Shown: positions 33,501-45,700 of the stretch, in pieces
How positions within the stretch are numbered: position 1 is the stretch's first letter
Layout of the letters: each line of letters begins with the position of its first letter
DNA from: Nematostella vectensis
Lineage: Eukaryota > Cnidaria > Anthozoa > Actiniaria > Edwardsiidae
Length of the DNA stretch: 64,000 bases
NCBI RefSeq assembly: GCF_932526225.1
Contig: NC_064048.1
Span: 921,340-985,339 of the forward strand
Direction: 5' to 3'
The notes under the pieces: generated by a model
Told to the model about the DNA's origin: nothing
The model's input: only the letters and a program-made list of their open reading frames with translations
Database searches by the model: none
Position numbers and translations under genes: made by a program

Positions 33501-34440
33501 GAAATCTCGGAGCCGCGTATTTTTCTTCAGACCTTTTTCAGAGTCTCGAATTTTTCCTCGCGCTATTTTCTGTAGTAAGGTTTTTCCTCCAGTTATAACA
33601 TCTCGATCTCTGTCAGTGAGACTAATTCATCTCGATTTCCAAAATCAAAAAAAGAAAGAAAGATGGAGATCTCGTATTTTGTATTTCTTGATCCCGGATT
33701 CCAAAAATAGAAAAAAATTTAATCTCATTAAATAGCATTTTAGTATTCGCCACCGTGGTAACGTAACAGCGAGCTATCATTGAGATGAAGATGAAGAAGC
33801 TTGGGAAAATGGGCAAAGTTAAATACCAGAATCATAGGGAAAAAAGAATACTCCTTACAAAAAGAACACTCTACAAATTAATATTCCTAGTTTGCGAAAA
33901 CTTTACCTGCAGCTTGACATTCTCGCTGTCATTGTCTTGCATCCCAGCCATGCCAGACCCGAACGGACTGAAAATGAATTGGGTCGACGTGATTTTCGGC
34001 AGGGTAACATTTCCCGTTGAATTCTTATTATCCAAAGTGGTAATTGATTTGATGACCTTCTCGTAAACCTGTGGGTTCGATTTGTTTTTCTCGTTCACGG
34101 TCTCTGTTGTCACCGTATATGTTTTGAACGGGCCGTGAGTCGAGTTAGACGTCTTCGTCTTTGTTTTTAGGTTTGGCATCTTTTCGTCATCGAATTTCCC
34201 GTCTAGTGCCATTTTCTTCTTTAGTTCCTTGGCTCGACTTGCGATGTTAGCCCCCATGAATGGAAATCCTCCGAAGAATGGAAGTCGAATAGCGAAAGCC
34301 GGCACACGGAATCCAACATGGACCGGCTTATCTGTGTCCGCTGTAGCGGGGGTCTTGTCGGGTTTTTCAGTTTTAACGTGTTTTGCTTCAGAGAAAAGCA
34401 AAGTCGCTGCGATTACAAATAAAAATACGGCTCCCTTCAT
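27581..34440 (-). CDS. DKK3: secreted Dickkopf-3-like protein
   Basis: Five minus-strand exons fit in phase: 33907-34440, 31935-32118, 29912-30006, 29495-29616 and 27581-27695, giving 349 residues, the same size class as human DKK3. The start is followed by a signal peptide (FLFVIAATLLFSEA). The N-terminal part (20-178) has NST, NKS, NST and NVT sequons and a TYTVTTETVN to EKVIKSITTL stretch resembling the region before the DKK3 cysteine domains. The first cysteine-rich domain contains MYCDAFFGVCKKK and YLCTWGRCVR. The second contains FCDQDSEC, VCSPKLSEGATCG and CRKDLVCKAVG, following the DKK3 cysteine order. The C-terminus is unusual: [14 protein letters not shown]3 proteins are secreted glycoproteins whose link to Wnt signalling is weaker than that of DKK1/2/4. 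Introns 2 and 4 are almost wholly minisatellite. The exon 4 donor is taken as GTCGG|GTACGT, the choice that keeps phase. Confidence 0.82.
27920..29494. repeat. about 41-bp minisatellite filling DKK3-like intron 4, carrying splice-donor copies
   Basis: On the plus strand the unit is GGTATCCTATTGTATACGTA followed by CCCGACACCCTTGTGTAA; about 36 copies with 34-36 bp short forms. On the minus strand each unit reads GTGTCGGGTACGTATACAAT, nearly identical to the true end of exon 4 and its donor (GCTGTCGG|GTACGTATAC). The array runs from that donor to about 220 bp before the exon 5 acceptor. Confidence 0.95.
30025..31850. repeat. 21-bp minisatellite filling DKK3-like intron 2
   Basis: Unit GTAGTGAGTACCAGACAAGGT, about 87 copies, with variants GAGCACC, GTGACGTAAGTACC and GTGTGG. 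It starts about 20 bp from the acceptor of exon 3, and on the minus strand each unit has CCTTGTCTGGTAC, like the acceptor CCCTTGTCTTAG|GTACC. Long frames on both strands reflect the 21-bp period only. Confidence 0.95.
32670..32815. mobile_element. 146-bp element with 27-bp perfect inverted ends
   Basis: CGTGGTATGTACTCTTATAC followed by ACCACGA (32670-32696) is repeated exactly in inverted form at 32789-32815. It has no coding capacity and no clear target duplication, and lies in DKK3-like intron 1. It could be a small MITE or a hairpin-forming sequence. Confidence 0.7.
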
Positions 34441-34740
34441 TTTATCAGTGCCAATTTCACTGCAGTGTTAACGGTTGTTCTTTTGTTCTTTCAAGCAAAA
34501 CAAGCGTAGGTTTTATTTATGCGATTTACCTACAGGTGGGATTTTACTTATTTAAGAAGGAACTGTGTTAAATTACCGTAAATAAATTTTGCAACATCAG
34601 CATCAACTACCGTCGAAACACGTGGCAAGCACAAAAAGGGATTTCTAGAAGCCCCGTTTCCTGATTGGCTTAGTCGGTAATTTGATGTCAAAAATATATC
34701 CTTCTAGAGTGTTCCAGATCAGGTAAGCTCTATAATTCTT
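34441..34740. other. 5' flank of the DKK3-like gene
   Basis: Immediate upstream region of the DKK3-like start on the minus strand, presumably promoter and 5' untranslated region. No TATA box or other element could be assigned. Confidence 0.35.
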
Positions 34741-35396
34741 TAATAAGTTCACCAAACGGAAAATGGCTCCAAGTAATTGCAATGCTTGTCAATGTTTGTC
34801 AACATTGACTTTATGACAGAGGGGATCTAACAAAATTCACCATTTATTTTTAAGCGTTTATTTATTGGCAGTGTAAACAATTTTAGAATCAATTTGATTT
34901 CAGATAAGACAGCATTTAGGAGCTGTGGTGATTCATTAGAAAATTATTTTCTCATCCAGGCAAAGCGAAACAAGAAAAAATCATCATGAATCCACCTTTG
35001 CTTGAAAATATCCATAAGCAAAGCACTCAATTATGCCCCAAAAGACTTCATGATGTCCTGTGACACTCTCCTAATATGCTCATAGCTGTATTTTTGATGA
35101 AAAATACAAGCAACCATCAACTTGTGCTGGCTTCAGTTGGAAAGCTTGGATACCGCTGAGTAGGTGCAGCTGTGTTTGACTTTGACGGGCTGTATAAAAC
35201 TCAGAATAGGGGGGGAGGTATCTGTTTTCAGTCTGTTTTTTGTAAATTCAGCTAAAAAAAAGCCAGGAGTCAATGGGTTAATAAGTTCACCAAACGGAAA
35301 ATGGCTCCAAGCAATTGCAATGTTTATCAACATTGACTTTATGACAGAGGGGATCTAACAAAATTCACCATTTATTTTTAAGCGTTTATTTATTGG
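34741..35396. mobile_element. 410-bp interspersed element between 118-128 bp direct repeats
   Basis: The direct repeats are 34741-34868 and 35279-35396, both starting TAATAAGTTCACCAAACGG and ending TTTATTTATTGG; the second lacks a short internal piece. Between them is a 410-bp sequence that recurs in opposite orientation at 41369-41823. Its ends are CAGTGTAAACAATTTTAG and AGGAGTCAATGGGTT. It has no clear coding region. It lies between the DKK3-like and AKIP1 genes. Confidence 0.75.
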
Positions 35397-35504
35397 TCTC
35401 TGGTGTTTAATCATAATTGGGAAAAGTTACAAAAATATTCAATGTCTAAGAAAAGTCGATAAAAGAACTTATTCAGTGTACAACTGACGATTAAACAAAC
35501 TGTT

Positions 35505-36030
35505 GATGTCAACAATGATGATGATGACGAGTGAGTACAATGGGAGTGTGGTGGTTTGGGTATGGTAGACTCTAATAGAAAAAAATATATTTCTGATGAT
35601 ATGATGAGGAAAATGATGATGACTACAATGATGATGGCGATGATGATGATGCTAATGGTGATGATGATGATGAGTTTAACAGGAGTGTGGTTGTTGTGGT
35701 TTGGTAAATGCTAATATGGGGACATCATTTATGATGATGCGATGATGAAAATGACGCTATGACGATGAATGATGATAATGAGTTAAACAAGTGTGCAGTG
35801 GTTTTGGTATGCTTATCCTAATAGGACATTATTTACCATGATACAATGATGAAAACGAAGATGAATGATGATGATGAATGTGTGGTTGTTGTGGCATGGT
35901 AGATGCTAAAAGGAGTACATTATTTATGATAATACGATGATGATGGCAATGATGATGATGAGTTCAACGAGTGTGTGGTGGTTGTGGTATGAAAGATGCT
36001 AATAAGGAGACATTATTAACGGTCATGATG
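35505..36030. repeat. degenerate GATGATGA-rich repeat of about 90-140 bp units
   Basis: Four to five diverged copies combine a GATGATGATGA run, a phrase like GAGTTCAACGAGTGTGTGGTGG, and TGCTAATAAGGAGACATTATT. Spacing varies from about 88 to 140 bp. No exon is seen. Confidence 0.65.
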
Positions 36031-36172
36031 ATAATTATGATGATAATCATGCAAAAGAAAATCATATGGCCTTTGAAAGATTTCACATGGTTTATGAAGC
36101 ATAAAAAAAACTAAATTTGTTCTTATTGTATAAACTTTACATCTGACTTAAAAAAATGTTCAGTCATCTACA

Positions 36173-39073
36173 TTATACAGCAAACATCATGTCCACCGTT
36201 TGTCCAGGCTCCACCCTTACAATATGGGTGTGGTCTCTTTGTGCACCCCAACGTCCTGCAGTGACTGCGTAGCTTCCAGGTGCAACCTCCACATGAACTT
36301 CTTCTGATTTTTGGAGCTGCGCAATGCAGGGTGATGTTAGCAAGGTGATTAAATCAACAGACAGAATAGACAATTGAATTGCCTGGGATTACTACAAGCT
36401 AAATACAACCAGGCTTCATATTTTAGCAAAAACAATATGGTAACCTAGTGATTTTCCCTAACTCTAGGGTAAGGGTTGTTATTTAAATGGCATTTGTCCA
36501 TGAAGCATATACCAAAATTTTATGTCTTGCCACCATCCTGGATATTTTGCTCATCAGAGCCTCAGCTAAAATACAAAGCCTGGTTGTAATTAACATGCAG
36601 TTCCCCTTTTAATTCTCTAAAGCATGAACATTAGATGATTATATATACCCCTTAAAAAGTAATAGATTGTACAGAGGAATACAAAAAAGTATCTGTTTTT
36701 TAATTGTGATCTTCATGGGTGTACCATAAAGATAGGACGCACCCATTTATGAATAATTTGACATTTTGGATTTGTGAATGAAATGCAAGTTTTTGGAGGG
36801 ATTATTATATCACTTGATTGTCAGATGGATCATACATAAACTTCGGGGGCAGAAATTTCCGGTTAAAAGTTATATGGAGACCTTTTAAGGGACTTTTAAT
36901 ATCAACCTTGTACCAGCCAAACTCAACAGATGATGTTGAAATGTATTTAAAAGCGAAGTGTGTCAAAAAAGACTTCTATGTGGGTTGTGTGCTTCCCATT
37001 ACTAACTTTGGATTAAAAGGTCCTTTACTTACTGGGTTTCTGTGTGGTCTGGAACTGTATCCGGGTTTGTGAAACCTCCGGATGTGGTCTATGTCTGAAA
37101 GGTTGCACTGATCAGGAGTTCTACATCTGTAGTATCTCTTTGGAAAAAAAAACAAAACAAACAATATACCAATTAGAGCATGATAAGGTAAAAACAGCCC
37201 GGGGGGTGGGGACAGGGTTGAAGGTCATCAAAACCTAGTTTCCCTAAGGGATAGCACTTTGAATGTGATCAGCAGCAAGTCTTACCCCTAAAAGATAGCA
37301 CATTGAGTGTGGTTGAAGAAATTTCTTACCCTAAGGAGTACTGGAGACAAATTTTCAGTTTTCCAGATTTTGTGGTCCTTAAGACATTACTATCAAGGAC
37401 TTCCATATTGTGACTACTTTTGATGAGTATGGTTCTTATTGGATAGAATGATCCATTAAGTGTGGAACCCCCTTAAAGGATAGCAGAATCAGAAGAATCA
37501 GTGAACACTCTAATGAAGGATAGCAGTTGGTGGAATTTTATACCCTAAAAGATAGGACGATCACCCATATCTACTTTGATTATAAACAGTAATTCAAATT
37601 CAAACTGCAACCCTCAAGTTATCTATTATCCAACCAAGATTAACAGTTCTAGAGCTCCTTTTGATCATTTTATGGGACGAGGGTTCATGGAGGGTCCAAT
37701 TTTTTCAGGTTGTACTTATTGCCTACCCGGCACTGCCTTGTCGTCACATTCATGTATTGTAAAACTGTGTCAAACGCATCGTCTATAGTAGTGTGTACTC
37801 TTGGTTCCTGTAAAACCAAATAAACAACTTTGCATCAAAAGAATGCAAATACAATATTATTGAGTCTATGGCATTTATGGCCTTGCCCCCCCCTCCCCCC
37901 CCCCCCCCCCCCGGCCACCACATACAGTACACGTAAAACCTACTAGTCCTAGAGGGTGCGAAATTCGAAAAAATTTTCTGGGGGAGGGGGGAGTTTTCTG
38001 ATAAAAATCTGACCACCTCCGAAAAAACAAAAAGGGATTTTTTATACCTTTGCAGTATCTCCATGGGACGTTTATTGTTGGATTTGTCGAGTTGGAGTCT
38101 GACTGTTGGAGTCTGACTCATGGATTGATGACATACCAGAGTGACCTAGCTTATGCTTTATAGTTTTGTTTTCAAATAGCGTGTCTATTGAAAACCGAAA
38201 GTGGACTTTTGGCCGTTGTGGGGGTTGCATTTGCACCCCCTGCACTCCCCCTTCCTGGGTACGGGCCTGGTGCTTCTATAATCTTTTTCACTCAGTTCTC
38301 ACCCCTGTCTCACTTGAGATCTAAACTTCTGTAGATTTCCAACTCTTTTCACACACTCAATCTTCTCCTTCTTGGCACCCACAAATTACAGTACACTTTA
38401 CACTCTAGATTAGATTTGATGGCATAGACTAGATTTGATGGCATGAACATGTAATACAATCACAATGATTCCAATCACTGTATAAAGTTTGATAGCAATA
38501 CAATCAAATGCAAATAAACCAAGCTAAACCTTAACTCGAAAATTAGTGATTATCATAACAATCTTTGTTAAAATATTTTTAAATTTCAAAGATTGTAATA
38601 AGCATTGCGTTTTATATCTAGCAATGAGCACCCCATGCATACCTCAGAATGTTGGAAAGGCTGCATAGAAGGGTCAGGCCATGATATTCTCCTTTGAGCA
38701 GCACGGTTTAGAGTCATGACACTCTGTCGTCCTGAGCGACACATGGTACAGCTAACCCAGTCATCTGAATCCTGAGAAACATGTACTTAATTAGTTTCAA
38801 GTCATAGAATCATTAACTTTATGTTCTATTCTCGTCACCGAAGTGTGTCCTGATAAATATATCAAGTTGAAGTCATTTTCGAAAATAAAAAGTTCAGGAG
38901 GAGAAAGACCTCTTTATTTATATCTATTACCGTAGAGCTTATAATGTAGCTAACAGGAGATGCTTGAACACCCTCTGTTCTTCGCGGAACTCTCTGCTTC
39001 GATCGTCCCTAAGACCTCGTCTGTTAATTGATGAAATAAGCAGTTCTGAAAAGGTCCTTACCTGTGAATGCAT
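36173..39073 (-). CDS. AKIP1: A-kinase-interacting protein 1 homologue
   Basis: Minus-strand exons fit in phase: 38643-38771, 37727-37807, 37033-37137 and 36173-36316, plus a minimal start exon ending at 39062 (Met at 39071-39073). The protein is about 156 residues; human AKIP1 is 210. LNRAAQRRISWP matches the N-terminal AKIP1 segment that includes LERAKRRAVDW. DDAFDTVLQYMNVTTRQCRR with YYRCRTP matches the FMDYTSSQCGKYY region. The last exon, VHVEVAPGSYAVTAG then HIVRVEPGQTVDMMF, matches the conserved C-terminus ending SVDLVFPV. In mammals AKIP1 binds the PKA catalytic subunit and influences its nuclear localisation and NF-kB signalling. The first exon is the weak point: four codons were chosen because they keep phase, and the true start may lie further upstream. 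The gene is divergent from the C11orf16-like gene. Confidence 0.82.
37885..38269. mobile_element. MITE copy in an AKIP1 intron (left end damaged)
   Basis: Shares most of its length with 60862-61179: GATAAAAATCTGACCA, then CCTTTGCAGTATCTCCA, GGGACGTTTATTGT, CGAAAGTGGAC and the terminal CCTGGGTACGGGCCTG. The left terminal repeat is replaced by a poly-C run. It has no coding capacity. Confidence 0.7.
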
Positions 39074-39757
39074 CCTTAACCGCACTGGATGAAGGGAGAT
39101 CGAACAAGAGCTCCAAGAAGGTCGCCAGAAGAAACACAATAAATACGCGCCAACTAAAGCGCGGGAGACGCCATTCGAGCAAACATTTGACCAAGTAGGG
39201 GTAGGGGGCGTAAGGTATTGCCGCTTTTGTATAAACCTCCATGGCTTGTAAGCCTACATAGGAAAACATAAAAATTAAGGTGATACTAGTTAGGATACTT
39301 TAAAAATCATGCTATCGAGCTAGAAGTTCGGTGAACTACGGAATTTGTTTTTTCCAGTTTTTTCTACCCCTCACCCCCTCACCCCCAAAAAATGTTGCGG
39401 TCCACTTGTAAATAGCCGCTGACATCTGACATTTATAAACCATTCGACTCAACATCGTCGAACGAAGAGTGTCTTGAAAATATCTGAATTACAGTATTTA
39501 AGGGTGGCTAGCACTGTGATTATGTGTCTTTTCTAAGTGATTAACACCCACAGACTCATGAATTATTGAGTTTCATCGACCAAGAATAGCGACGCCATTT
39601 TGAATAGATAAGTACCGTAACATAGCGACGGGATAAAGTTTGTATACATAATGTTCTAGAGCGCGTTCCACTAGCACATAGGCACATAATGTCCTAGATA
39701 TCGGACCATTGATAACACAACAAATGCTGTACACTGGTAGATAATTTCCTCTACAAA
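39074..39757. promoter_or_regulatory. divergent intergenic region AKIP1 / C11orf16-like
   Basis: The 684 bp between the two start codons must hold both promoters if no further upstream exons exist. Minus-strand frames at 39074-39269 may belong to the true AKIP1 first exon. No specific factor site is asserted. Confidence 0.4.
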
Positions 39758-42700
39758 ATGGTTAGCTCACAAGTTGCCCCAGTTAGGGCCAAACCGACGA
39801 TTTTTGGGAACATTTTAGAACGAAATGTGGTATTCTTGTTGGATACTTCGGGATCAATGTACCATTGCTTGGATGTCGTTCGAGAACATTTGATCGAAAT
39901 ACTCTTCTTCCGGGCCACATCGGGACAAGATACAATGTTCAATGTGATTGAATTTAACGAGGAAGTAACGAAATGGGCCGATCGGATGGTACAATGCACT
40001 CCTAGAACTGTTAGTGTGGCAAGTGAGTGGATCAATAAACTCCAATGTGGCACAAGCACCAATACTATGGGGGCTTTGCTAGAAGCTTATGATGATGATG
40101 GAATGCAAGCGATTTATCTAGTGACGGACGGAATGCCAGACCAGAGACCTGGAGTTATAATTGAGAACGTTCGCAAGCTACACAAAGGGAGACCAATCCA
40201 CGCTATCTACCTTTGCAGTGCAAAAGCTGATGTTGCAGCGGTTGAATTCCTCGAAGATTTGGCAAAAGAGACGAATGGTTCTCTTCATGTTATAAGTTTA
40301 ACCATGTTTGGAAGAATTCAGAAAGTTACCCCGGTTTTTAACCAAAAATCAGAGTTTTTACGGAGCTATAGTCAAGATTTATTATCACCTAATATTACAC
40401 CAACTTTTAGCTCTGATGAAAATACTAAGTCTAATATTGACTTTAACAACTATTCCTACTCAGAAAGACCAACGTCTGCACCCCCTGCCTCTGGATTTGT
40501 GCCACGCCTTTACGACCCCAAAACATTTGCAACTGTTTTAAAGGCCCCTCATGGGTCAGTACCCATACCGTATGTGTCATGGAGTAAGTTTGAGAAACCT
40601 AGAGGATATTCTAATGTGTTAAACTATGCTGACTCGGTGTTGGCCTCTAGAGGGCTTGCTCAGTTTGTTGATAAAGTGACCAGTTCAGTACCTGTAGCAG
40701 CCTCCGTCATGAAGGGAGTACAGGTCCTTGCGAAACGGGATTCTGATGGATTGTATTACATGGGGACTATCACAGATCAGGTAGGTAATTCAGGCCTGAG
40801 CCAGGATTTTGAGAGGGAGGGGGGTTCATTTACCCATTTAGCAGACCTTTTCTCTTAGCTCACCCTAGCTCGTAGGGGGACCTTCCAGTCTAGTGGAACC
40901 CCCTGGCTATGGGCCTGGTAATTGGCGATCACACATCACACCAGAGAGCGAGTGATTTGTGAACATTGAACAAGTTGCTTTATTATTTTGCTGCTAAAAG
41001 CTGGAGAGTGCCTAAGGTTGGCACCAAAAAGTTTAATGAGCGTTTGTTGAACTGTAACAGGAAAAATAGACTAACATGATTTTTTACCCAAAGCTAAGTT
41101 CCTGCCTAGTTCCCACTCATAGTGTTTGCCTACGAAACCATGCATCACACAAGTAGGGTAGACAGGCTTGCATAGCTATCAACTCACCCACATAAGGCAG
41201 GTGTCACAAGATTTTGGACCTCATCACAAGCCTAATTTTTGTGAGAATGCTCATATATTTTCTGTATTCACCCCCATTGGCTCTCATGTTTTTTTTCCTT
41301 ACATATTTACTGTGTTTCACCTGATTGTATAAGATTTCTGTCCAAATAGGGTTGACAGCTGTGGGCTTTAACCTATTGACTCCTGGCTATTTTTGAGCTG
41401 AATTTACAAAAAACAGACTGAAAACAGATACCTCCCCCCCTATTCTGAGTTTTATACAGCCTGTCAAAGTCAAACACAGCTGCACCTAGTCAGCAGTTTC
41501 CAAGCTTTCCAACAGTGCTTTGCGGTCCCCACTTTTAATCCCTCGTCGTTGTGCTGAAGCCAGCACAAGTTGATGGTTGCTTGTATTTTTTATCGAAAAT
41601 ACAGCTATGAGCATATTAGAAGAGTGTCACAGGACATCATGAAGTCTTTTGGGGCATTATTGAGTGCTTTGCTTATGGATATTTGCAAGCAAAGGTGAAT
41701 TCATGGTGATTTTTTCTTGTTTGGCTTTGCCTGGATGAGAAAATAATTTTCTAATGAATCACAGCAGCTCTCCTAAATGCTGTCTTTTCTGAAACCAAAT
41801 TGATTCCAAAATTGTTTACACTGCTACTCTGGGTCTGTATGACCTGGAATTGATTTGTTTGGCTTCGGGGTGAAAAGACTTATAAAAAACCATCTGACTT
41901 TGGGGAGAGGAGTGTTGACTGGCCCTCCCTTCGTGAATTTTTCCCTGGATCTCCCAGAATGCTTTTCAATCCGTAAAGACATCTTTGTGGTTTTACAAGC
42001 CTTCAAGGGGTGGACATTGTGTTTTGGGGCCATGGAAATGAACCTGGAGGATCAGAATAAAGGTATCTATTTGTGTCTTGAGCTGTGTTTGCTGATCTCT
42101 CTCCCTTGTGTTGTATTTTGAGCGTTTTATTGAGAGGGGTGATTCTGCTTTTCTTTCCTTGTTCGATTTGAAATTTGCCAAAGAACCTGTGCTATTATTT
42201 GGCTTAAGAGTAGTTGCCAACACCTTGGTTGGATGCATATCTTCAAGACCATTTATCCCTTAGACTGATGCCTGAGTATCTTCATCTTGTTGTGTTTAGT
42301 TTGCATTTATGAATTTTTTGGGTTGTGGGTACTTCCCAAAGCTGGTACAGGCCAGTTGAGGGGTCAATGTGTTTACCAACACACCCTAAAAAATTATGCT
42401 TGCCTCACTGCCTGAGAACAATGCCTTTTTTGCAAGCTTAGGTGCATACAACAGTGTAGGCAAATTCTGCTTGATAGACAAACAAGCCTCCATTTAGTTA
42501 TGGCTGATATTTTAACAGATAATTTTTTTATGTTAAAACCATTGGGAAACCACAGGGAACCCAATTTCTATAAAGTATTTGCCTTTATAAATTCAAAGCA
42601 GCAGTGTCAACCCACTTTTGATATTTTTCCTGTATATTCACCGTCAAAGTAATTTTATCACAAAACCATGCCTGAATCTGATGTTTTCTTGGGCATTTTT

Positions 42701-45700
42701 TTCTAAAAAAGATATGCATATCATCCCTATCAATGAGTCCAGTCATGTCCAAGTAAAAAAAATTCTATTTTCTAGGTTAAAGATATTCACTTGCTAGAAA
42801 TGGCATATAGTGATCCAGTCCACTGGTGTATCTCACAGCACAAGTCTAAAAAGGCCTAGTTTTTTTTATTAAAATCTAGGGGTGGTGGATTAAGCATGCA
42901 TTATTCCTAATTGTTTTACTACTCTTGTTGCCTAGGGTGAAAGAGACCAATTTGTTATTGAGTTCCACAAATGCCCCGCCCTACGCAAACCTCATGTACA
43001 AGAAACACCTGTTCAGGACTTCATTGCTTATAAAGATGCTGTCCGTCAACATGTCTGTCTAGGCGACAAAGTCCTGGCGCCATGGCAACCAGATGGTAGA
43101 TATGGACCAGGAACGGTGATTGATGGTGTTGATACCCGCGACTTGCAGCCCCCAGGTAGGTGGTGGTCATGGGAATCCCTGGTTAACCAATAGTTCACTT
43201 AGGCTGGATTGGCATGAACTTCCCTTTAGCTTGGCTTACAAAAGCTTCAATGTAGGCCCTCAGAATTGGCTAGAACTTCCCCATTACATTGGCAGATTAA
43301 GTGAAACACATGTCACACAATGATTGCTTGATCATCTATCATAGAGAAATGTAGTCAAGAATATCATTCTTATACTTATATTTTGTACCACTGTGTGACA
43401 TTACACACCAAGAGGGGAAGTTAATTATTTATTTTATTTATTACCTTTTTAATGTGGCATTCATTTTATGGCGGCTTTCGTTTTTGAATGAATGACTGAG
43501 TTTATAGCATTATTTATCTGAAGAAAGCATTCACTTATGAATGCTTATTTAAGGATGGCTTAGCATAATTGAGGGTAGCAATAAGTAGCTTGTCTTTCCA
43601 GGGTATTAAGGCAATGGTAATCTTATAGTCATATTTGACATTATGTTTTCCCAGGGTATGAAGACAAAGGTCATCTTTTGGTCACGTTTTACAATGGACA
43701 GACGGTAGAGATTGGTGCTGGCGTGGCAGTGCGCATACCATTGGCTCTTTTCGATCGCCTGGTTACTGAGCTTCAACTCCCTGAATCCCAACGACGTAAA
43801 ATCACCATAGCGACAGACTCGACACCCCCGGTGTATGACGGAAGAGCTCCCCCTGCTGAGACCACATGGCAGAGGCCTTTCTCACCACCCAAGAGTCAAC
43901 GACGAAATAACGTGGAAGACAACGATGCAAGATTGAAGGCAAAAATTAAAACACAGCTTGATCGAAATCGTCATTTGCTAGAAAGAGCCAATTTGAATCA
44001 AGAAGGAGAATGGGTTAGAAGCCCGTCTCCCACGAACTCTCTACGGAGTGTGCATTTTAAGGATTCAATGGACAGCGGTCATTGTGAAAATCTAGGCGAC
44101 CTTGACTTTATCGAATCAGAAAGCGAGGAAAGTGTGGAGATGATTGACGTTGCCGTGGGGACGGAGACAGGTAGGCCATCATCGCCTTTTCTATGTAGCC
44201 CCTGGCAAGTGGGCAAAATAGCTTGGGTCCGAGTACTTAAAAATACGAAAAGTAGTTTTGTTCTTTTTGTACTATTTTGTTTGCGAGAATAATACACAAA
44301 ACTTTCAAATGCTCGAAAGCTCCCTGAAAACAGCATTGCTGGCAAAGCCTTGCTAAGTTACACGCCTACACTCCCATATTCCTCGCTGAGTTACACGGCT
44401 ACATGCCCATATTGCTTGCTGAGTTACACGCCTACACGCCCATATTCCTTGCTGAGTTACACGCCTACACGCCCATATTGCTTGCTGAGTTACACGCCTA
44501 CACGCCCATATTCCTTGCTGAGTTACACGCCTACACGCCCATATCCCTCGCTGAGTTACACGCCTACATGCCCATATTCCTTGCTGCGTTACTCGCCTAC
44601 ACGCCGATATTCCTCTCTAAGTTACACGCCCATATTTCTTGCTGAGTTACACGCCTACACGCCCATATTCCTCGCTGAGTTACACGCCTACACGCCCATA
44701 TTCCTTGCTGAGTTACACGCCTACACGCCGATATTCCTCGCTGAGTTACACGCCTACATGCCCATATTCCTTGCTGCGTTACACGCCTACACGCCGATAT
44801 TCCTCGCTGAGTTACACGCCCATATTTCTTGCTGAGTTACACGCCCATATTCCTTGCTGAGTTACACGCCTACACGCCCATATTCCTTTTGCGCAAATCA
44901 GGGCAGCAGTTGCGCAGTTAGCAGAGCGTCGCTCCCTAGTGCCACTGCCTATCATCACTTGTTTCCGGGTTTCCGGGTTCCATTCCCAGTTCCGACGTGC
45001 GTTGAGTTTGTTAGGCTTTGAAGGTATTTCTCAGGGTTCTCCTGTTTTGCTCCCTTGACAAAAACAAACAATTTCGGTTTAATCCTGTGTTCTATGGTCA
45101 GACATGAGTCGTTTGATGGCTGCCTGAGGTGCGTTCTTTGTCTTCGCCTTGATCACGTTGTAAAAGGCAACAAAATACGAAAGAGTGGAAAAAACCTTTT
45201 ATTCCTTCCCCCTTTCCATTTTCATATGGCTCCTGTACGCCCCCTAGTAATTTGAAGGGGCTGTATGGAGTAATTCTGTTCAACTCTTTCTTTGTGTCAC
45301 AGACTTCGAAAAATATGTTGGACGTCCGATGCCTGTTGGTGTGCCCCTTACTAAAGCGGGCGGTCACCCCCAAGAAAAGAAGCGCTGGCGATGGTGGAGC
45401 TCAGGACTCGCGCCCAGGCCTCCGCGGTTCCGCGAGACGCTTATGTCCTGTCCCGCAGAACCGCGGGACGAAAAACCGCATCGCCCAGGGCACCAGGAGT
45501 ACATGGACGTGGCGGGGGTCCCATTCCCTGCAAAAACCGGTACGTGATAACAGCGCGAACACCACGCCCATTCACGGTCACTTGCACTTTTTGCGTTTTG
45601 TTTCCGAGTCGCGACTGCATTTTTGGTGAAGGAAGCCATCAGTCACGACGGCACGTTAGACCGAAAGCTGAATACAAAGATGTGAAAAAAGCTGGCGAAA

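Noticed and set aside
44350-44860. Protein-coding continuation of the C11orf16-like gene through the 33-bp array
   Set aside because: Exon 3 has a proper GTAGGC donor at 44171 and joins exon 4 at 45303 in phase.
44906-45065. tRNA gene
   Set aside because: A- and B-box-like words exist but no acceptor stem or anticodon arm can be paired; a SINE fits better.
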